Counted from the first letter of the stretch, positions 1 through 11,464 are shown. The stretch is DNA of 64,000 bases from Inia geoffrensis (GCA_036417435.1 CM070911.1:9176001-9240000); one strand, 5' to 3'. Program-made: numbers and translations. Notes: generated by a model from the letters alone, not told the origin.

Positions 1-40
1 CTCCCCTGAGCCTCAGTTTCCTCAATGGGGAAATGTTGAG
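1..40 (+). repeat. MIR SINE fragment
   Basis: The phrase gagcctcagtttcctcaatg matches the conserved core of the ancient mammalian MIR SINE. The copy is cut by the window edge. Non-functional fossil. Confidence 0.55.
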
Positions 41-900
41 ATTAGATCCAAAGATCAGTGAGGTACCCCAGGCCAGTTATTTCTCGGGAGCTGTTTCTTC
101 CCCTGGGAAAGGAAGTTAATCTCTAAGGGGATCTTCCAACACTGGCATCAATGAGATTATATCTAAAACTGGGGCGCAGCTCTCAGGGGACATTCCACCC
201 CCTGTCCTGGTGGTGGCTGAGTAGAGGCAGAGCCACTAAGTTTGCTAAACTCAACGTCACGACAATCCACAAAGTCATGACAATCCACAAATTCATGGAT
301 GTGGCCCACCTCTGAGTGCCACCCAAACAAAACCCAGAGCAATTTGAAATCACCTTTTTCATAAAGCTCTGATAACACTCTTGGGCTGACATTGTATTTT
401 CCTTGTTAAAAGAAAAAAGAAATACATATGTAAAACACAAAAGCCAAATGGCTCATGATTGTTAAGAAAATGAAGATGGAACCAAGCCCCCGGCCATACA
501 CAGGTGTCCTCCTGAATCTCTTGATCTTCTGGAAGCCTGTCCTCAGCTTCCTGCTACTGTGAATAATTGGCCTCTTCTGGCCCCTCCTTCCAGAACTCAT
601 GCCTGTTTCACTGACTCAGGCCCGTGATGACAAGCTCTCGCTATTCTCTGACCTCTTCTCTTCCTTCGATTCAATCCCCAATTATATGGCAAGTACCCAA
701 AGGTAGATCCCACATCAAATGATTCCCTGTGATGCCCAAGTGCCCTGAAGTGTGTCTTCACATAGTAGACTATGAAAAATACATATCAAACAGGGGGAAA
801 TGCTATATAGTTTAATATTTAATGTCTATATGTTCTCCAGATATTTAAGAAAGGTAACCATTTCCAGAAATGAAGGAGAACAGGAAGATAGAAAGAACAG
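41..900. other. No gene or clear repeat seen
   Basis: I see no recognisable repeat or coding signal. The short minus-strand open frames here lack any known motif. Confidence 0.5.
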
Positions 901-904
901 GGGT

Positions 905-1000
905 GGGTCAGGCTGACCTGAGTATGAATTCTGCCTTCACCCACTGGCTGCGGTGAATTACCTAATCTCTCTGAAAGTCGTTTTCCTAATCAAGGAACAA
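905..1000 (+). repeat. MIR-like fragment
   Basis: A weak MIR resemblance: a 'gggtcaggctgacctgagt' start followed by a 'cctaatctctctgaaagt...ttttcctaatc' tail. Strongly diverged. Confidence 0.35.
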
Positions 1001-3075
1001 GGGCAATGGCAGTGCCTGTCTCAGGGGTGGCTTGTGTCATGTGTTTCATACAGTATAGGGCCCAGCAGGGAGGGCTGGCATCTCGGGGACTCAAGGCCAC
1101 CTCCTATCCTTTCTCACTTTCACACACTGTGCTTAAGGAGGATGTTTTGCTGGAGAGGGTGCATTTTAGGAGCTCAGCCTGGTGCCAGGCATTTGTAACA
1201 TTCCCCACTACATGAGGGCCTCCTGTGTTCACTCACCCACCCCTCTGTCACCAGAAGCTTGATAACAAACCCACTGGAATGTGCAGATTACGGAGATGCC
1301 CTCCTGGAATTTGATTAATGTCTGTGAATGAAGCACCGATTCTTTGGCCCAGGGATGGACCAGTGCAGCGGGTGCTCAGCCTTTCTGAGGACTCTGAAAT
1401 ACCCTGGTCGGCCCTCTGCTCCCACACACCCACCACAGCTGCCTTTTGCTATAGTAATCCTGGGGTATTTTCTTCTCCCTCAGTTATCTGAATCCACATG
1501 GGTGAAGGGGGTGGACACATGGCTCTGCCTCTCTCCCTCCGCCCTGCCTTTCAGCTTCAAGCATGTACCCACTGTGCCTACTGTGTACAGACCCTGTGCT
1601 TGGCGAATGCAGAACAAAGATGAACTGTGCCCAGTGCTGTTTCCCCGCCCCCCAAGCAGACTGGCTGTTGAGGTGAAACTGAGTTTTGACGTAGATTGTA
1701 AGGAAGACTCACACAGTTCAGGGTGATGCGAGATGCAGGCACTTTGCTAGCAGAGGTTAAAGTAATTACCTCTACCTGGAAATTTTCACAAAGGATACAA
1801 GGGATTTACCAGAAGGCAGGGGTAGAAGGAGAAGGTCATGTCAGGCAGACCATAGGATATGTATAAATGCACAGCAAACGTCCCCGTAAAGAGGCAATTA
1901 TGGTTAAAGCATGTCGAAAAGGATTTGCATTCTCAAAAAAGGATTCAGTTGTCTTTGTAATGACCAGATATGGGTGGATCATGGTACCGATTAAATGATG
2001 GCCATCCTTATATGAATTTGAATTGAATCTTACACTTTATTCAAAACACTTCAGGATATGTGGCATCACGGAAAAAAAGAACACGGGCTAGGGATTCTTT
2101 CCACCCCTTACCACCCATATGATCACGTTCAAGTTTAACCCCTCTGACTGCATTTATTTACTGCTCAGTAGGAATGATCTGAGGCCTCCCTTTCAGGACT
2201 GCTGTCAAGGTCACAGGTGGTTTATAGTTAGAGCACATTATGTGGCCCATGATGGAGGCAGCCCCGCCCCTTCATATACTGTGCAGACACAGCATGAACA
2301 GGACGAAGCACCAATGCCAATTGCAGAGACATACCAGGTATGGTTGAAAGTTCTCCGTCCAAGTGCTGCCTGAGCTCTGTTCCTTATTATAGAACAGTCA
2401 ATTCCACCACATCGTAGGGCAGCACTGTTTTTCTTCAGGAGATAATTCTTCAATTGATTTCACAGTCCTCCCTGGTATATAATCCCCCGGCTATGACAGC
2501 GTGCAAGCTCTTATAAAGACATTCAATACTGCCATCAAATGAAACTGTATCATTTGTATCCAAAGGTGAAATAAGCACTGTTTTTGGAGGTGAAAAAAAT
2601 GGAGTCCCCAGAATAAAGCTATAATCAGCATGAACTGTAGCCCTTAATTGTCTGGGAAGGCGAGAAGTATCCTTTAAAATGAAACACTAGACAATCTCAG
2701 TCATCCATAGGAGAACATCCCTCCAGGCAAGAAGACAAAGGCGTGCGTGTTTATTACTTATGACTGCAAACACCGGAGCTCAGGGTTAATACTTCTTTTC
2801 TTCTTTCTTAGGTTACTCTTGCTGATTGATGTCTTAAAAATTGTCACCGAGCTTCCTGGGTATAGGGGACACTGGGGTGTATAGAGCATTAGACGTGCCC
2901 CAGAGGGGAGATTTTCCAGCAGAGGTTGGCTCACTCTCCTTATGGGTTTTTGATTTGAACAATAGATTATAACAACAGTAGGTCTGTATGTTAGGAGGGA
3001 CAAGCACTTTGGACTTTGATGATGTTGATTATCATATTTCATATTTATTTCTTCTAAATTGAGTTGCTTGCATCT
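1001..3075. other. About 2 kb without a supportable feature
   Basis: I could not assign this stretch to a known repeat. The longest plus-strand frame (1328-1726, 132 codons) has no recognisable domain and is proline- and serine-rich, as expected for chance frames in C-rich DNA. Confidence 0.45.
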
Positions 3076-3077
3076 CC

Positions 3078-3140
3078 TCCTCATTGCTTGTACTGTGAGC
3101 TCCCGAAGGGCAGGGACTCTGTCTTGTTTTATTTCTGAGT
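3078..3140 (+). repeat. L2 LINE 3' fragment
   Basis: The stretch tgtgagctcccgaagggcag followed by 'ggactctgtcttgtt' is the conserved L2 3' end that precedes the polyadenylation-like tail. Confidence 0.55.
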
Positions 3141-3144
3141 ATCT

Positions 3145-3262
3145 TTTTTTCTCATTTAACCTTCTCAGTAAACCAATGAATAGGTGCTGATACTGACCCA
3201 TTTTACAGATGAAGAAATTCAGGCTCTGAGAGGAACAGTCAGCTAGTAAGTGGAATACACCA
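3145..3262 (-). repeat. MIR SINE, antisense
   Basis: The stretch cccattttacagatgaagaa, then 'caggctctgagagg' and 'cagctagtaagtgg', is the MIR core in reverse orientation. Confidence 0.65.
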
Positions 3263-3284
3263 CACCAGGTCCGCTGGGCTTCAA

Positions 3285-3640
3285 ACTTCTGCATTTATTG
3301 TTCCTTCTGCTGAGAATGCTTTTCCCCTGTATGTCCACCTGGTTGCTGCTTTTTCATCCTGCAGGTCACAATTCCAAAGATACTTCCTCAGAAGTGGAGG
3401 GCCTGGACCACCTGGACCACCCAGCTAAGGCAGTCCCAAGTCTCTCCTTCAGATTATCTTATTTTATCTTCCTAGTCTCATTGGTATAGGATATCATCTT
3501 ATTCATTTGTGAGTTTGTCTCCCATCACGAGAATCAAATCTCTATCTGGATGGAGACTCTGTCTCATTTGTTGCTCTAACCCCAGCATCTAGATAATGCA
3601 AGATATACACTGAGGGTTTGATAAATACTTGCAGACTGAC
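3285..3640 (+). repeat. L2 LINE 3' end
   Basis: It runs from 'ccttctgctgagaatgctttt' (the L2 'ctgcctggaatgctcttcc' motif) through 'ggagactctgtctcatttgttgctctaaccccagcatct' and ends in 'gataaatacttgcag', the usual order of L2 3' motifs. The minus-strand 178-codon frame at 2758-3294 partly overlaps its reverse strand. Confidence 0.65.
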
Positions 3641-4090
3641 CCCCTCTGTCTACTACACCAGGCAGTTCCTTTTCTTCTTGTAGCAAGTTTTTTGTCTTCT
3701 AGGCTTCAAGGACTTGTCTGGTATAAAGGGAAATGAAGAGGCTGCAAAGCCTCTCCTCCTTTGACACAGAGGAAACTTGCTCTGATTTTCTTATCCTCCG
3801 AAGATGAAAATTACAACTTTGCCCAAGAACCTGTCCCATTGTAACTGCCCTGCCAGGAAATTCTTCTCCAGATCTGACCTAAATTTGTCCAGCTGTGGCT
3901 GAAACTGACTTTGTCCTGGGTGGTCCTCAGTGGAGGCAGCTGGTGAAAGAGCCCTTTGTGTCCAGTGACACAACACTGCACTCAGACCATGAAAGGGAAG
4001 ATGGGGCTTAACCCATGGTTAGAGCCTAGTTGAGTTATCCAGCTCCGGGGAGGCAGCCAGGGTACAGTAGACAAGGCCTCAAGGAAAATC
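3641..4090. other. No feature seen
   Basis: Unassigned sequence between ancient repeats. Confidence 0.4.
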
Positions 4091-4094
4091 TGGG

Positions 4095-4225
4095 AGATCT
4101 GGACTTAGCTCTAGATCTTTGCCTACCTGCTGGGTGACCTGCGCTAAGTCATTAACCTCTAGGAGCTTCAACTGGTCCTCAGTAGCGTGCATCCTAACAC
4201 CTGCCTTACAGGTGTGTGAGATGAT
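4095..4225 (+). repeat. MIR SINE, sense
   Basis: The order 'ctgctgggtgacctgcgctaagtcattaacctct ... cctcagt ... gccttacaggtgtgtgagatgatg' follows the MIR core. Confidence 0.5.
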
Positions 4226-4858
4226 GGTGGTGAGCTGTTGTTTGTTCATTTCTTCATTTAGTTAAAAAATGCTACTAACTCATAAAGGTTATGAGTCCAG
4301 GATAGAAAAATGGCCAGTCCAAGCTCACTGAGTAAATTAGTGGTCCTATTCAGAAGATCTCTTTCTCCAGAGTCATGACACTACTTTTGTAATTCTCCCT
4401 CATCCTTCATACAGGTTTCAAGCTCCCTCTGACACTTTCAAAACAATAAAAGGAAAGGGTTTTATTAAATAGAGGGAGGGCTTCAAAGCAAGATCATTGT
4501 TAAACCACTGGGAGTTGCTCCTGGGAGGAGACTTTAAGCCTCAGGGCTCCCTGGTTGACATCTGTTAGGCTCCTTACATCTCCGGACAGCCCCACGGCTC
4601 CTGGAGCTAAACTTGTTTCAGGCCCTCTAGTGCCCATCACTCCATGGAAACTGACAGTGTGGGAGCTGACAACGCAAAGGAACAGAATGGGCAAGGCTTC
4701 AGACGTGGGCTGTCTTGGCCTCTGTCATGGGTACATGCAGTCTTTTCAAATACCTTCCAGCAAAGCAAACCGAGCTGTGACTGGTATTGTCACGGTTTCC
4801 ACCTCAGGTAAGCATGTTTTTCAAAATTTTACCTACAGGCAACAAACAGAGAATAAAT
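4226..4858. other. No feature seen
   Basis: Unassigned. The plus frame at 4555-4920 (121 codons) runs into the antisense MIR and has no family signature. Confidence 0.4.
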
Positions 4859-4859
4859 C

Positions 4860-5015
4860 CTTAGTGCCAGAAGGCACCTTAGCATGTCATACAGATGGGG
4901 AAGCTGAAAGGCACAAGTAGGGAGTGATTGGCTCACTGATTTTATGACAGGGTAGGGCTAGAACCCAGGTCCCTGATGCCCAGCTCTGGATCCTTCCCAC
5001 AGCACCATGCTTAGG
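4860..5015 (-). repeat. MIR SINE, antisense
   Basis: The sequence 'acagatggggaagctgaaaggcacaa ... gtagggctagaacccaggtccctgatgcccagctc' is a reverse-oriented MIR. Confidence 0.65.
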
Positions 5016-5167
5016 CCACTGGATGAATCTGACACAGCAAATCTCATAGGCATATAAATAGCTCCCTGTTCCCATTTAGGTTGGAATCACGGAATTCTTT
5101 AACCATTGGATTCTAGTCATTGGTGTGGCATTCTCCTATAGGTTAATTTATTACATCTTGCTAATAC

Positions 5168-5425
5168 CACTGTGTTTAAGAGTGTGGGCTCTAGGGACCA
5201 TTAACAGGGTTTATAACCTGCTCATAACATCTACTTCCTGTGTGTCCTTAGGTGAACTATTGATACTTCATCTTTTCTGTTCCAATTTCCCCATCTACAA
5301 AATAGTGATAATAAACATAAGTTTATTGCCTCATAACGTTGATGTATTAGATAAGTTACTAGACATTCACTGTTTGGAATGCCTGGCATTCAGTAAGCGC
5401 TGAGTAAATGCTAACTGTTGTTTCT
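5168..5425 (+). repeat. MIR SINE, near full length
   Basis: It opens with 'agagtgtgggctct', continues through 'ccccatctacaaaatagtgataata' and ends in 'gcctggcattcagtaagcgctgagtaaatgct'. The order and length fit a nearly complete sense MIR. Confidence 0.75.
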
Positions 5426-5429
5426 ATCC

Positions 5430-5510
5430 AACAGATAAGGGAACTGAGATGCCCAGAGGCAATGTCAGAAGGTGAATTAATGAAAATGTAGAAATTAGCA
5501 TCAGGCTCTC
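5430..5510 (-). repeat. MIR-like antisense fragment
   Basis: The stretch cagataagggaactgagatg followed by 'cccagaggcaatgtcaga' is the reverse MIR core. It lies tail to tail with the preceding sense MIR. Confidence 0.45.
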
Positions 5511-5654
5511 CAGATTCTAGGTGCCATGACCTTTCCTCCATATAAATTAAATTAGTAGACTCACAGAGCATCAAGGAGAGAAATGGCTTTAGGCTCTCGT
5601 CTGCCCAGTTTCTCTGCTGTACATCAGGAGAACCAAGGCCCAGAAAGGAGCACC

Positions 5655-5832
5655 CCTGGCTTTGCACTGGAACCACCTGTGGACAAGGCAGGGAATGAAG
5701 CTTGCTGGGCCCCACTCTGAACCTATGGAATTTCTAGAAGTGGCCCCTGAAATTTTGTATTTTTAATAGTTATTCTCATGAAGACAAATCAAAGCAGATT
5801 TATGGAATGGTGTTTGGGAATCACTGAATTAG
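5655..5832 (+). mobile_element. MER5A-like hAT DNA transposon remnant
   Basis: The run 'ggaaccacctgtgg ... gctgggccccactctgaacctatggaattt ... ttgggaatcactg' follows the order of the MER5A non-autonomous hAT-Charlie element. It is a diverged fossil with no transposase. Confidence 0.5.
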
Positions 5833-6875
5833 AGCATTCCAGCCTGGCTTAGAATACTTGGTGGATTGACTTTGTATCTCTAGACCAGTAATATACAAAT
5901 GATCTTATTTTTACCTCTTTTATACATATATTTACTTGTTTATATACTATATACTCCAACTACTGCACCCAAAATGTCATGTTCATTATTGAACTGACAC
6001 AAAAAAACACAAAAATGTCAAAAAGGAGAGGACACAAGATCAACGTAAGTGGAAGATCCAATATCGTCTTTCCATTACAATGGATCATCTTTGGGCATTG
6101 CCTGGGTGAGCATGGCCCATTTTCCAGACCACACCTCTACAAACCAAGATGTGATTTGTTGCAAGGCACCAAGGGGCGTGTAATCAAACTGCTGCTTCCC
6201 AGTCTCCTGTCTTGTTCTGTTATTTCTGAATGCACAGCTGTGAAGGACCACCTGCTATACTACCCCTGACTGTCCCGGGCTTCTCCAAATGAAGGAACCA
6301 CCAAACTGGTCATCGGGATCCAATGTGAGTTGGGGAAACCCCCCAGAAGTCTCCCTATGCCCCTTTTCTCGTCCCTCCCCCAAGGAGCGGCACTAACCTA
6401 ACTGGTCACGCACTGAGTCAGGTCTACCAGTGGGTGGGTCACCGTGCCTGCAAAGGTCAGACATATGGGTGTTGCTCTTCCTGCTTTGTCCACATCTGGC
6501 TAGAGGGGAGACTGACCTCAGGGCCGACTAGCCCTATGCCCTTCTAGCTTTCTTCTTTAACTCCAGATATTCAGACTTGTGTTGAAGGATTTAAAGACAG
6601 CCACCTTCAGCCACAGAGTTACTTGAGCTCAGACTAGAATTGTACCCAGCACAGCCAACACTGCACTTTGTCAACAGCACTTTGCTTTGCCCCTTGGGAA
6701 ACTGGGTCAGGGAGGCTTTGGCCCCCCAGTCCCACCATCAGTCCCTCCCTCTGCGTTATCCAGATGGATCTCTGTTACTGCGTATTCTGTACCCACCACA
6801 GGTCAGCCTGATTCCAGTAACGCATTCCTAGTAGACTTTTTAACAGGCATCTTAAGTTCCAAACTTGGATAGTGC
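5833..6875. other. About 1 kb without a supportable feature
   Basis: Apparently unique sequence. I see no repeat consensus and no convincing splice-bounded exon. Confidence 0.4.
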
Positions 6876-6879
6876 AAAT

Positions 6880-7065
6880 TCTGCTGTCTTTGAGTCAGAT
6901 AATGTGGGTTTCACCACGGAATGCTTGGGTGACCCTGGATAAGTCAATTGATCTAACTGGATCTATGTTCTCATGGGTGAAATGAAGATACTAATAACCG
7001 CCCTGCCTACTTCATTTGACTGGTATGTGAGATGAATATGTAAATAGGTTTTGTAAACAATCCCA
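6880..7065 (+). repeat. MIR SINE, sense
   Basis: The sequence 'ctgctgtctttgagtcagataatgtgggttt ... gggtgaccctggataagtcaattgatctaactgg ... gtgaaatgaagatactaataacc' follows the MIR consensus order. Confidence 0.7.
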
Positions 7066-7249
7066 TCCAAATTAAAGGACTATGAGGCCACCAATGAAAA
7101 AAAGAAAATAACAACATGACTTTTGTTTTTAATGCAATGCAATCTGAAACGGTGGGTTTTTTCTCTTTAAACAAAATTCTCATTGGAATGAGCATACTCA
7201 GAAAATTTGGTAAAGACCTTGAGAGAGAGGAAACTTGATATAAGGAGGA

Positions 7250-7410
7250 ATCTTTCATTCTTCAGTTTATGGTAAACATATTCTGAATCCTTATTACATG
7301 TCACACACCCTCTGCCAAGTACTAGAAAAATAAATGGGAGTGAGACATGGTTCTGGCCCTCAATGAGCTCACAACCTAAGGGGAGAGAGGGAGAAATAAC
7401 CATGCCATCC
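7250..7410 (+). repeat. Ancient interspersed repeat, class uncertain
   Basis: It contains 'ctgccaagtactagaaaaataaatgggagtgagacatggttctggccctcaatgagctcaca'. This resembles a common old mammalian repeat with the theme 'ggcactggggatacagcagtgaa...tccctgccctcatggagctcaca'. I cannot name the family with confidence. Related fragments lie at 9160-9280, 55835-55950 and 58610-58790. Confidence 0.45.
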
Positions 7411-7605
7411 TAGTCTGATGTGCTAGCTTCTGTGATGGGGATATGAACCCAGAGCTGGTGAGAGTAAACAGCAGGACCACCAAACCTCACCTGGTACCAC
7501 GGAGGATTTACCTGAAATCGATGCTGAAATACACAGAAGAGTAAATAAAACTAAAGGTGGGGAGGGAAGGTTCTGAATAGAGGGGAGGTCAGGTGTCATG
7601 AATTT

Positions 7606-7659
7606 GAGATAAGAGAAGATGTTGCACCTCCAGAGATAAGAGAAGATACTGCACCTTCA
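7606..7659 (+). repeat. Two-copy 27-bp tandem duplication
   Basis: The word gagataagagaagat occurs at 7606 and again at 7633, followed by 'gttgcacctccag' and 'actgcaccttcag'. The two copies differ at a few positions, so the duplication is not very recent. Confidence 0.8.
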
Positions 7660-7889
7660 GAATTACGAAGGGTCCTGCATGCCTAGAGCACCCTCTGTAT
7701 ATGGAGCCTCAGCGGGGAGGTTAAGAAGTATGTGGAACAGTGGAGGATTGAACGTGAGAAGTGATATGCTATTGATCTCTGTTTTAGAAAAATCATTCCG
7801 GAGACTTCTTAAATTAACGATGTATTGGTCTAAGATGCATTGGTCTAAGCTCCAGGCAGGGTTTTCCAAATCTGGTTGAGCTACGAGAT

Positions 7890-7995
7890 TCATTCAGGGA
7901 GCTCATACTAAGTTCAGGTTCCTGACCCCATGTCTTCTAAACCTGAGTCTAGAGATGCGTCTTTTGAACATGTTCCCAGGTAATTCAGGTGACAC
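7890..7995 (+). mobile_element. MER5A-like fragment
   Basis: The run 'gggagctcatactaagttcaggttcctgaccccatgt ... gaacatgttcccaggtaattcagg' follows the order of the MER5A central and 3' part. Confidence 0.45.
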
Positions 7996-8004
7996 TGTAT
8001 GAAC

Positions 8005-8415
8005 TGAAGTTGACTTAACGGTGGCCCCCGAAATTATATGTCTGTGTCCTGAACCCCTGGCTTATGAATGTTACCTTATTTGGAGAAAGAGTCATTGCAC
8101 CTTACCCTGGATTGTATGCGTGGGCCCTAAATGCAACTACATATATCCTGAAAGATAGGAGATCAGGAGGGGGTAATGTGATCTTGAAGGCAGAGATGGA
8201 AGCGATATGACCACAAGACAAGGAACGCCTGGGTCACCTGCAACAGGAAAAAACTGTGCCCTTGAGCATACAGATTGCCTCAGGTCCTGCCGACTTCTTG
8301 ATTTTACACTTCTGACCTCTGGAGCTCTAAGTGAATACACGTGGGGTGTTATGAACCACCTAGCTTGTGGTCATTTATTACAGCAGCCCTGGGAAACGGA
8401 TACTTCAACCAACAG
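8005..8415 (+). mobile_element. MLT1-type LTR (ERVL-MaLR), solo
   Basis: The order of motifs matches MLT1 LTRs: 'ccccgaaattatatgtctgtgtcctgaacccctgg', 'gaatgttaccttatttggag', 'gtgggccctaa', 'cttgattttacacttctgacctctgga', and 'cattattacagcagccctgggaaacggatac' at the end. No internal retroviral region adjoins it, so this is a solo LTR in sense orientation. Confidence 0.75.
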
Positions 8416-8960
8416 CAATTTCATGTTTTATTTTCTTAGTTTCATGAACAAGGGGAAAATGGTGGCACAGACTGAGGCAAAAGCTAATAAATTGTTAGAT
8501 GGAGTTTGTTGAGAGAGAACATAGCACACTGCATTGCAGCAAAAGAACTTTTCAATCTGAGCTGCAGTGTGACCCGCTTAGGCCAAGCTTTGAACACAGC
8601 ATTCCTCTCCCTTCCCCTTTGTCCTGCACTTCATTCCTATGTCCCCTGCTTCTGCTCACTGGTGAGGGAAGTGGCTATGAGGTGGGCAACCTTAAACACA
8701 AACAGACCTATTTGCCTCTCGTCGGAAGCCACACTCACCAACGCGCGAGGGAAAACTCCCAGTTACTGACTGTATGAAAACACAGGCTTCAGAGATGCAG
8801 TGGGCTGGCTGGGCAGCTTCAACAGTGCTGCAGCTTGACCCTCTCGCGGGTGCTAGGCAGGTCAGAATCCAAGTCACTGAGTCACCGGGGACCTTCTGGA
8901 CGATCATCAGGGACTTTCTCTATTCATTATGTTAGGCTATAAAAGAAGTTTCCTTAATGG

Positions 8961-8963
<3 letters not shown>
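8416..8963. other. No feature seen
   Basis: Unassigned sequence. Overlapping plus frames at 8499-8777 have no recognised product. Confidence 0.4.
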
Positions 8964-8999
<36 letters not shown>

Positions 9000-9105
9000 A
9001 TGTCCCTGTGTGTGTGTTTCTGTGTGTAGTTCTCTGTGTGTGTATCTGGGTGTGTCTGTGTCTCTGTGTGTGTGTCCGTGTGTGTGTTTGTTTCTGTGTG
9101 TGTGC
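8964..9105 (+). repeat. (TG)n microsatellite with degenerate tail
   Basis: A pure GT run occupies 8964-8998. It is followed by about 107 bp of interrupted TG/TCTG sequence. The long valine/cysteine and threonine/histidine frames on either strand are artefacts of the repeat. Confidence 0.95.
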
Positions 9106-9159
9106 GATTTGTGTTCAGTTCCTTCCTAGGAACCATCTATTTCAGAAGCACCTTTCATG

Positions 9160-9280
9160 ATACTAAAGACATTTCCTGAGCATCTAGTATAGCCCCCTTG
9201 AAGGCAATGAAGACACAGAAGTAAATTACAGTCCATATCTGCCCGGAAAAATATTCACAGCCTAGTGGAAAGAGACAGAG
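9160..9280 (+). repeat. Ancient interspersed repeat, class uncertain
   Basis: The sequence 'cctgagcatctagtatagcccccttgaaggcaatgaagaca ... cacagcctagtggaaagagacagag' carries the same theme as 7250-7410. Confidence 0.35.
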
Positions 9281-9289
9281 TATCATGTT

Positions 9290-9512
9290 AAAGTTGAGGA
9301 AAACAACTTTGGATGTAGGAAAACCTCCATTCAAGTTCAGGGTCTGCCTCTCATTAACTGAGTGATTATTATTAGCAAGCTTCCTAAGCCCTGGAAGCTT
9401 TAGATCTGTAAAATGCAAATAATAATATCTTCTTTCAAGGTGATTGAAAGGATTTCATGAGTCAATATATGCAGAGCCTGTGATGTAGTGTCTGCTATAT
9501 TCTAGGCACTAG
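9290..9512 (+). repeat. MIR SINE, sense
   Basis: The run 'tttggatgtaggaaaacctccattcaagttcaggg ... tctgtaaaatgcaaataataatatcttctttcaaggtgattgaaagg ... tctgctatattctaggcactagtaa' follows MIR to near its 3' end. The L1 at 9530 inserted directly after it. Confidence 0.65.
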
Positions 9513-9529
9513 TAAAAGAGATTATACTT

Positions 9530-10158
9530 TTAAGTTTCATTAGGTCCCATTTGTTAATTTTTGTTTTTATTTCCATTTCTCTAGGAGGTGGGTCAAAAAG
9601 GCTCTTGCTATGATTTAAGTCATAGAGTGTTCTGCCTATGTTTTCCTCTAAGAGTTTGATAGTTTCTGGCCTTACATTTAGGTCTTTAATCCATTTTGAG
9701 CTTATTTTTGTGTATGGTGTTAGGGAGTGTTCTAATCTCATACTTTTACATGTACCTGTCCAGTTTTCCCAGCACCACTTATTGAAGAGGCTGTCCTTTC
9801 TCCACTGTACCTTCCTGCCTCCTTCATCAAAGATAAGGTGACCATATGTGTGTGGGTTTATCTCTGGGCTTTCTACCCTTTTCCATTGATCTATATTTCT
9901 GTTTTTGTGCCAGTACCATACTGTCTTGATTACTGTAGCTTTGTACTATAGTCTGAAGTCAGGGAGCCTGATTCCTCCAGCTCTGTTTTTCATTCTCAAG
10001 ATTGCTTTGGCTATTCGGGGTCTTTTGTATTTCCATACAAATTGTGAAATTTTTTGTTCTAGTTCTGTGAAAAATGCCAGTGGTAGTTTGAAAGGAAACC
10101 ATAAACAAGACCAAAAGATAACCCTCAGAATGGGAGAAAATATTTGCAAATGAAGCAA
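9530..10158 (-). pseudogene. L1 ORF2 (reverse transcriptase region) fragment
   Basis: In minus-strand frames the stretch [20 protein letters not shown] is visible at 9638-9700, and a second block with [17 protein letters not shown] and GGIRLPDF lies at about 9946-10060. Both are hallmarks of the ORF2 region downstream of the reverse transcriptase core. The reading frame is broken between the blocks and the start and endonuclease are absent, so it is inactive. Confidence 0.85.
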
Positions 10159-10445
10159 CTGACAAAGGATTAATCTCCAAAATTTACAAGCTGCTCATGC
10201 AGCTCAATAACAAAAAAACAAACAACCCAATCCAAAAATGGGCAGAAGACCTAAATAGACATTTCTCCAAAGAAGATATACAGATTGCCAACAATCACAT
10301 GAAAGAATGCTCAACATCATTAATTATTAGAAAAATGCAAATCAAAACTACAATGTGATATCATCTCACACCAGTCAGAATGGCCATCATCAAAAAATCT
10401 AGAAACAATAAATGTTGAAGAGGGTGTGGAGAAAAGGGAACACTC

Positions 10446-10847
10446 TTGCACTGCTGGTGGGAATGTGAATTGGTACAGCCACTGTGGAGAACAGTATGGA
10501 GGTTCCTTAAAAAACTACAAATAGAACTACCATACAACCCAGCAATCCCACTACTGGGCACATACCCTGAGAAAACCGTAATTCAAAAAGAGTCATGTAC
10601 CACAATGTTCATTGCAGCTCTATTTACAATAGCCAGGAGATGGAAGCAACTTAAGTGTCCATCATCGGATGAATGGATAAAGAAGATGTGGCACATATAT
10701 ACAATGGAATATTACTCAGCCATAAAAAGAAACGAAATTGATTTATTTGTAGTGAGGTGGATGGACCTAGAGTTTGTCATACAGAGTGCAGTAAGTCAGA
10801 AAGAGAAAGACAAATACCGTATGCTAACACATATATACGGAATCTAA
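10446..10847 (+). pseudogene. L1 ORF2 C-terminal fragment (133 codons open)
   Basis: This is the intact C-terminal end of ORF2, including the [12 protein letters not shown] zinc-knuckle region, the [11 protein letters not shown] motif, the MFIAALFTIA motif, WIKKMWHIYTMEYYSAIKR and the natural stop after a YGI-type ending. Upstream codons (10095-10445) are in the same family but carry stops, for example within the [21 protein letters not shown] stretch. A 5'-truncated insertion of this kind has no function of its own. Confidence 0.85.
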
Positions 10848-11464
10848 GAAAAAAAATGTCATGAAGAACCTAGGGGTAAGACGGGAATAGAGACACAGAC
10901 CTACTAGAGAAAGGACTTGAGGATATGTGGAGGGGGAAGGGTAAGCTGTGACAAAGTGAGAGAGTGGCATGGACATATATACACTACCAAACGTAAAATA
11001 GATAGCTAGTGGGAAGCAGCCGCATAGCACAGGGAGATCAGCTCGGTGCTTTGTGACCACCTACAGGGGTGAGATAGGGAGGGTGGGAGGGAGGGAGACG
11101 CAAGAGGGAAGAGATATGGGACCACATGTATATGTATAACTGATTCACTTTGTTGTAAAGCAGAAACTAACACACCACTGTAAAGCAATTATACTCCAGT
11201 AAAGATGTAAAAAAAAAGAGAGATTTTACTATCATTTTATTTGTGCTGTAATAGAAGTGAGCAGATGATTCAGTAAACACAACAAAAAAGAAGGAAGTAA
11301 GCTTGGCAGAGTCAGGAAAAAGCTTTCCAGAGTCATCAAGAATCAGGAAGCTGCCAAAACCTCTGGGGCATGGGGTCTAAGCAGGAAGAAGGGCTGAGTC
11401 TGGGAGGTAGAGTCATCAAGAATCCTGGCTGCCCTGTTAACCTTGACCATGCTGTTGATGGGAG

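Larger units (their letters stand above)
9530..11217 (+). mobile_element. 5'-inverted (twin-primed) L1 LINE insertion
   Basis: The left half (9530 to about 10092) is L1 ORF2 read on the minus strand. The right half (about 10093-11217) is ORF2 3' end plus a cetartiodactyl-type 3' UTR and A tail on the plus strand. The two halves are almost contiguous in L1 coordinates: the inverted part ends at the conserved KWDLMKLKS stretch and the direct part resumes at ETINKTKR. A 12-bp target duplication fits with one mismatch: agagattatact (9517-9528) and agagattttact (11219-11230). Inversion with near continuity and a single flanking duplication is the signature of twin priming. Confidence 0.9.

Noticed and set aside
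1328..1726. 132-codon plus-strand frame
   Set aside because: No recognisable domain, no promoter or splice context, and low-complexity composition. Kept out for lack of any support.
2758..3294. Longest minus-strand open frame, 178 codons
   Set aside because: It reads through an antisense strand of L2 and MIR pieces at 3078-3294, and the rest has no domain or conserved pattern. It is best explained as a chance frame.
8929..9160. Cysteine/valine and threonine/histidine-rich frames
   Set aside because: Artefacts of the TG microsatellite, which is open in several frames on both strands.
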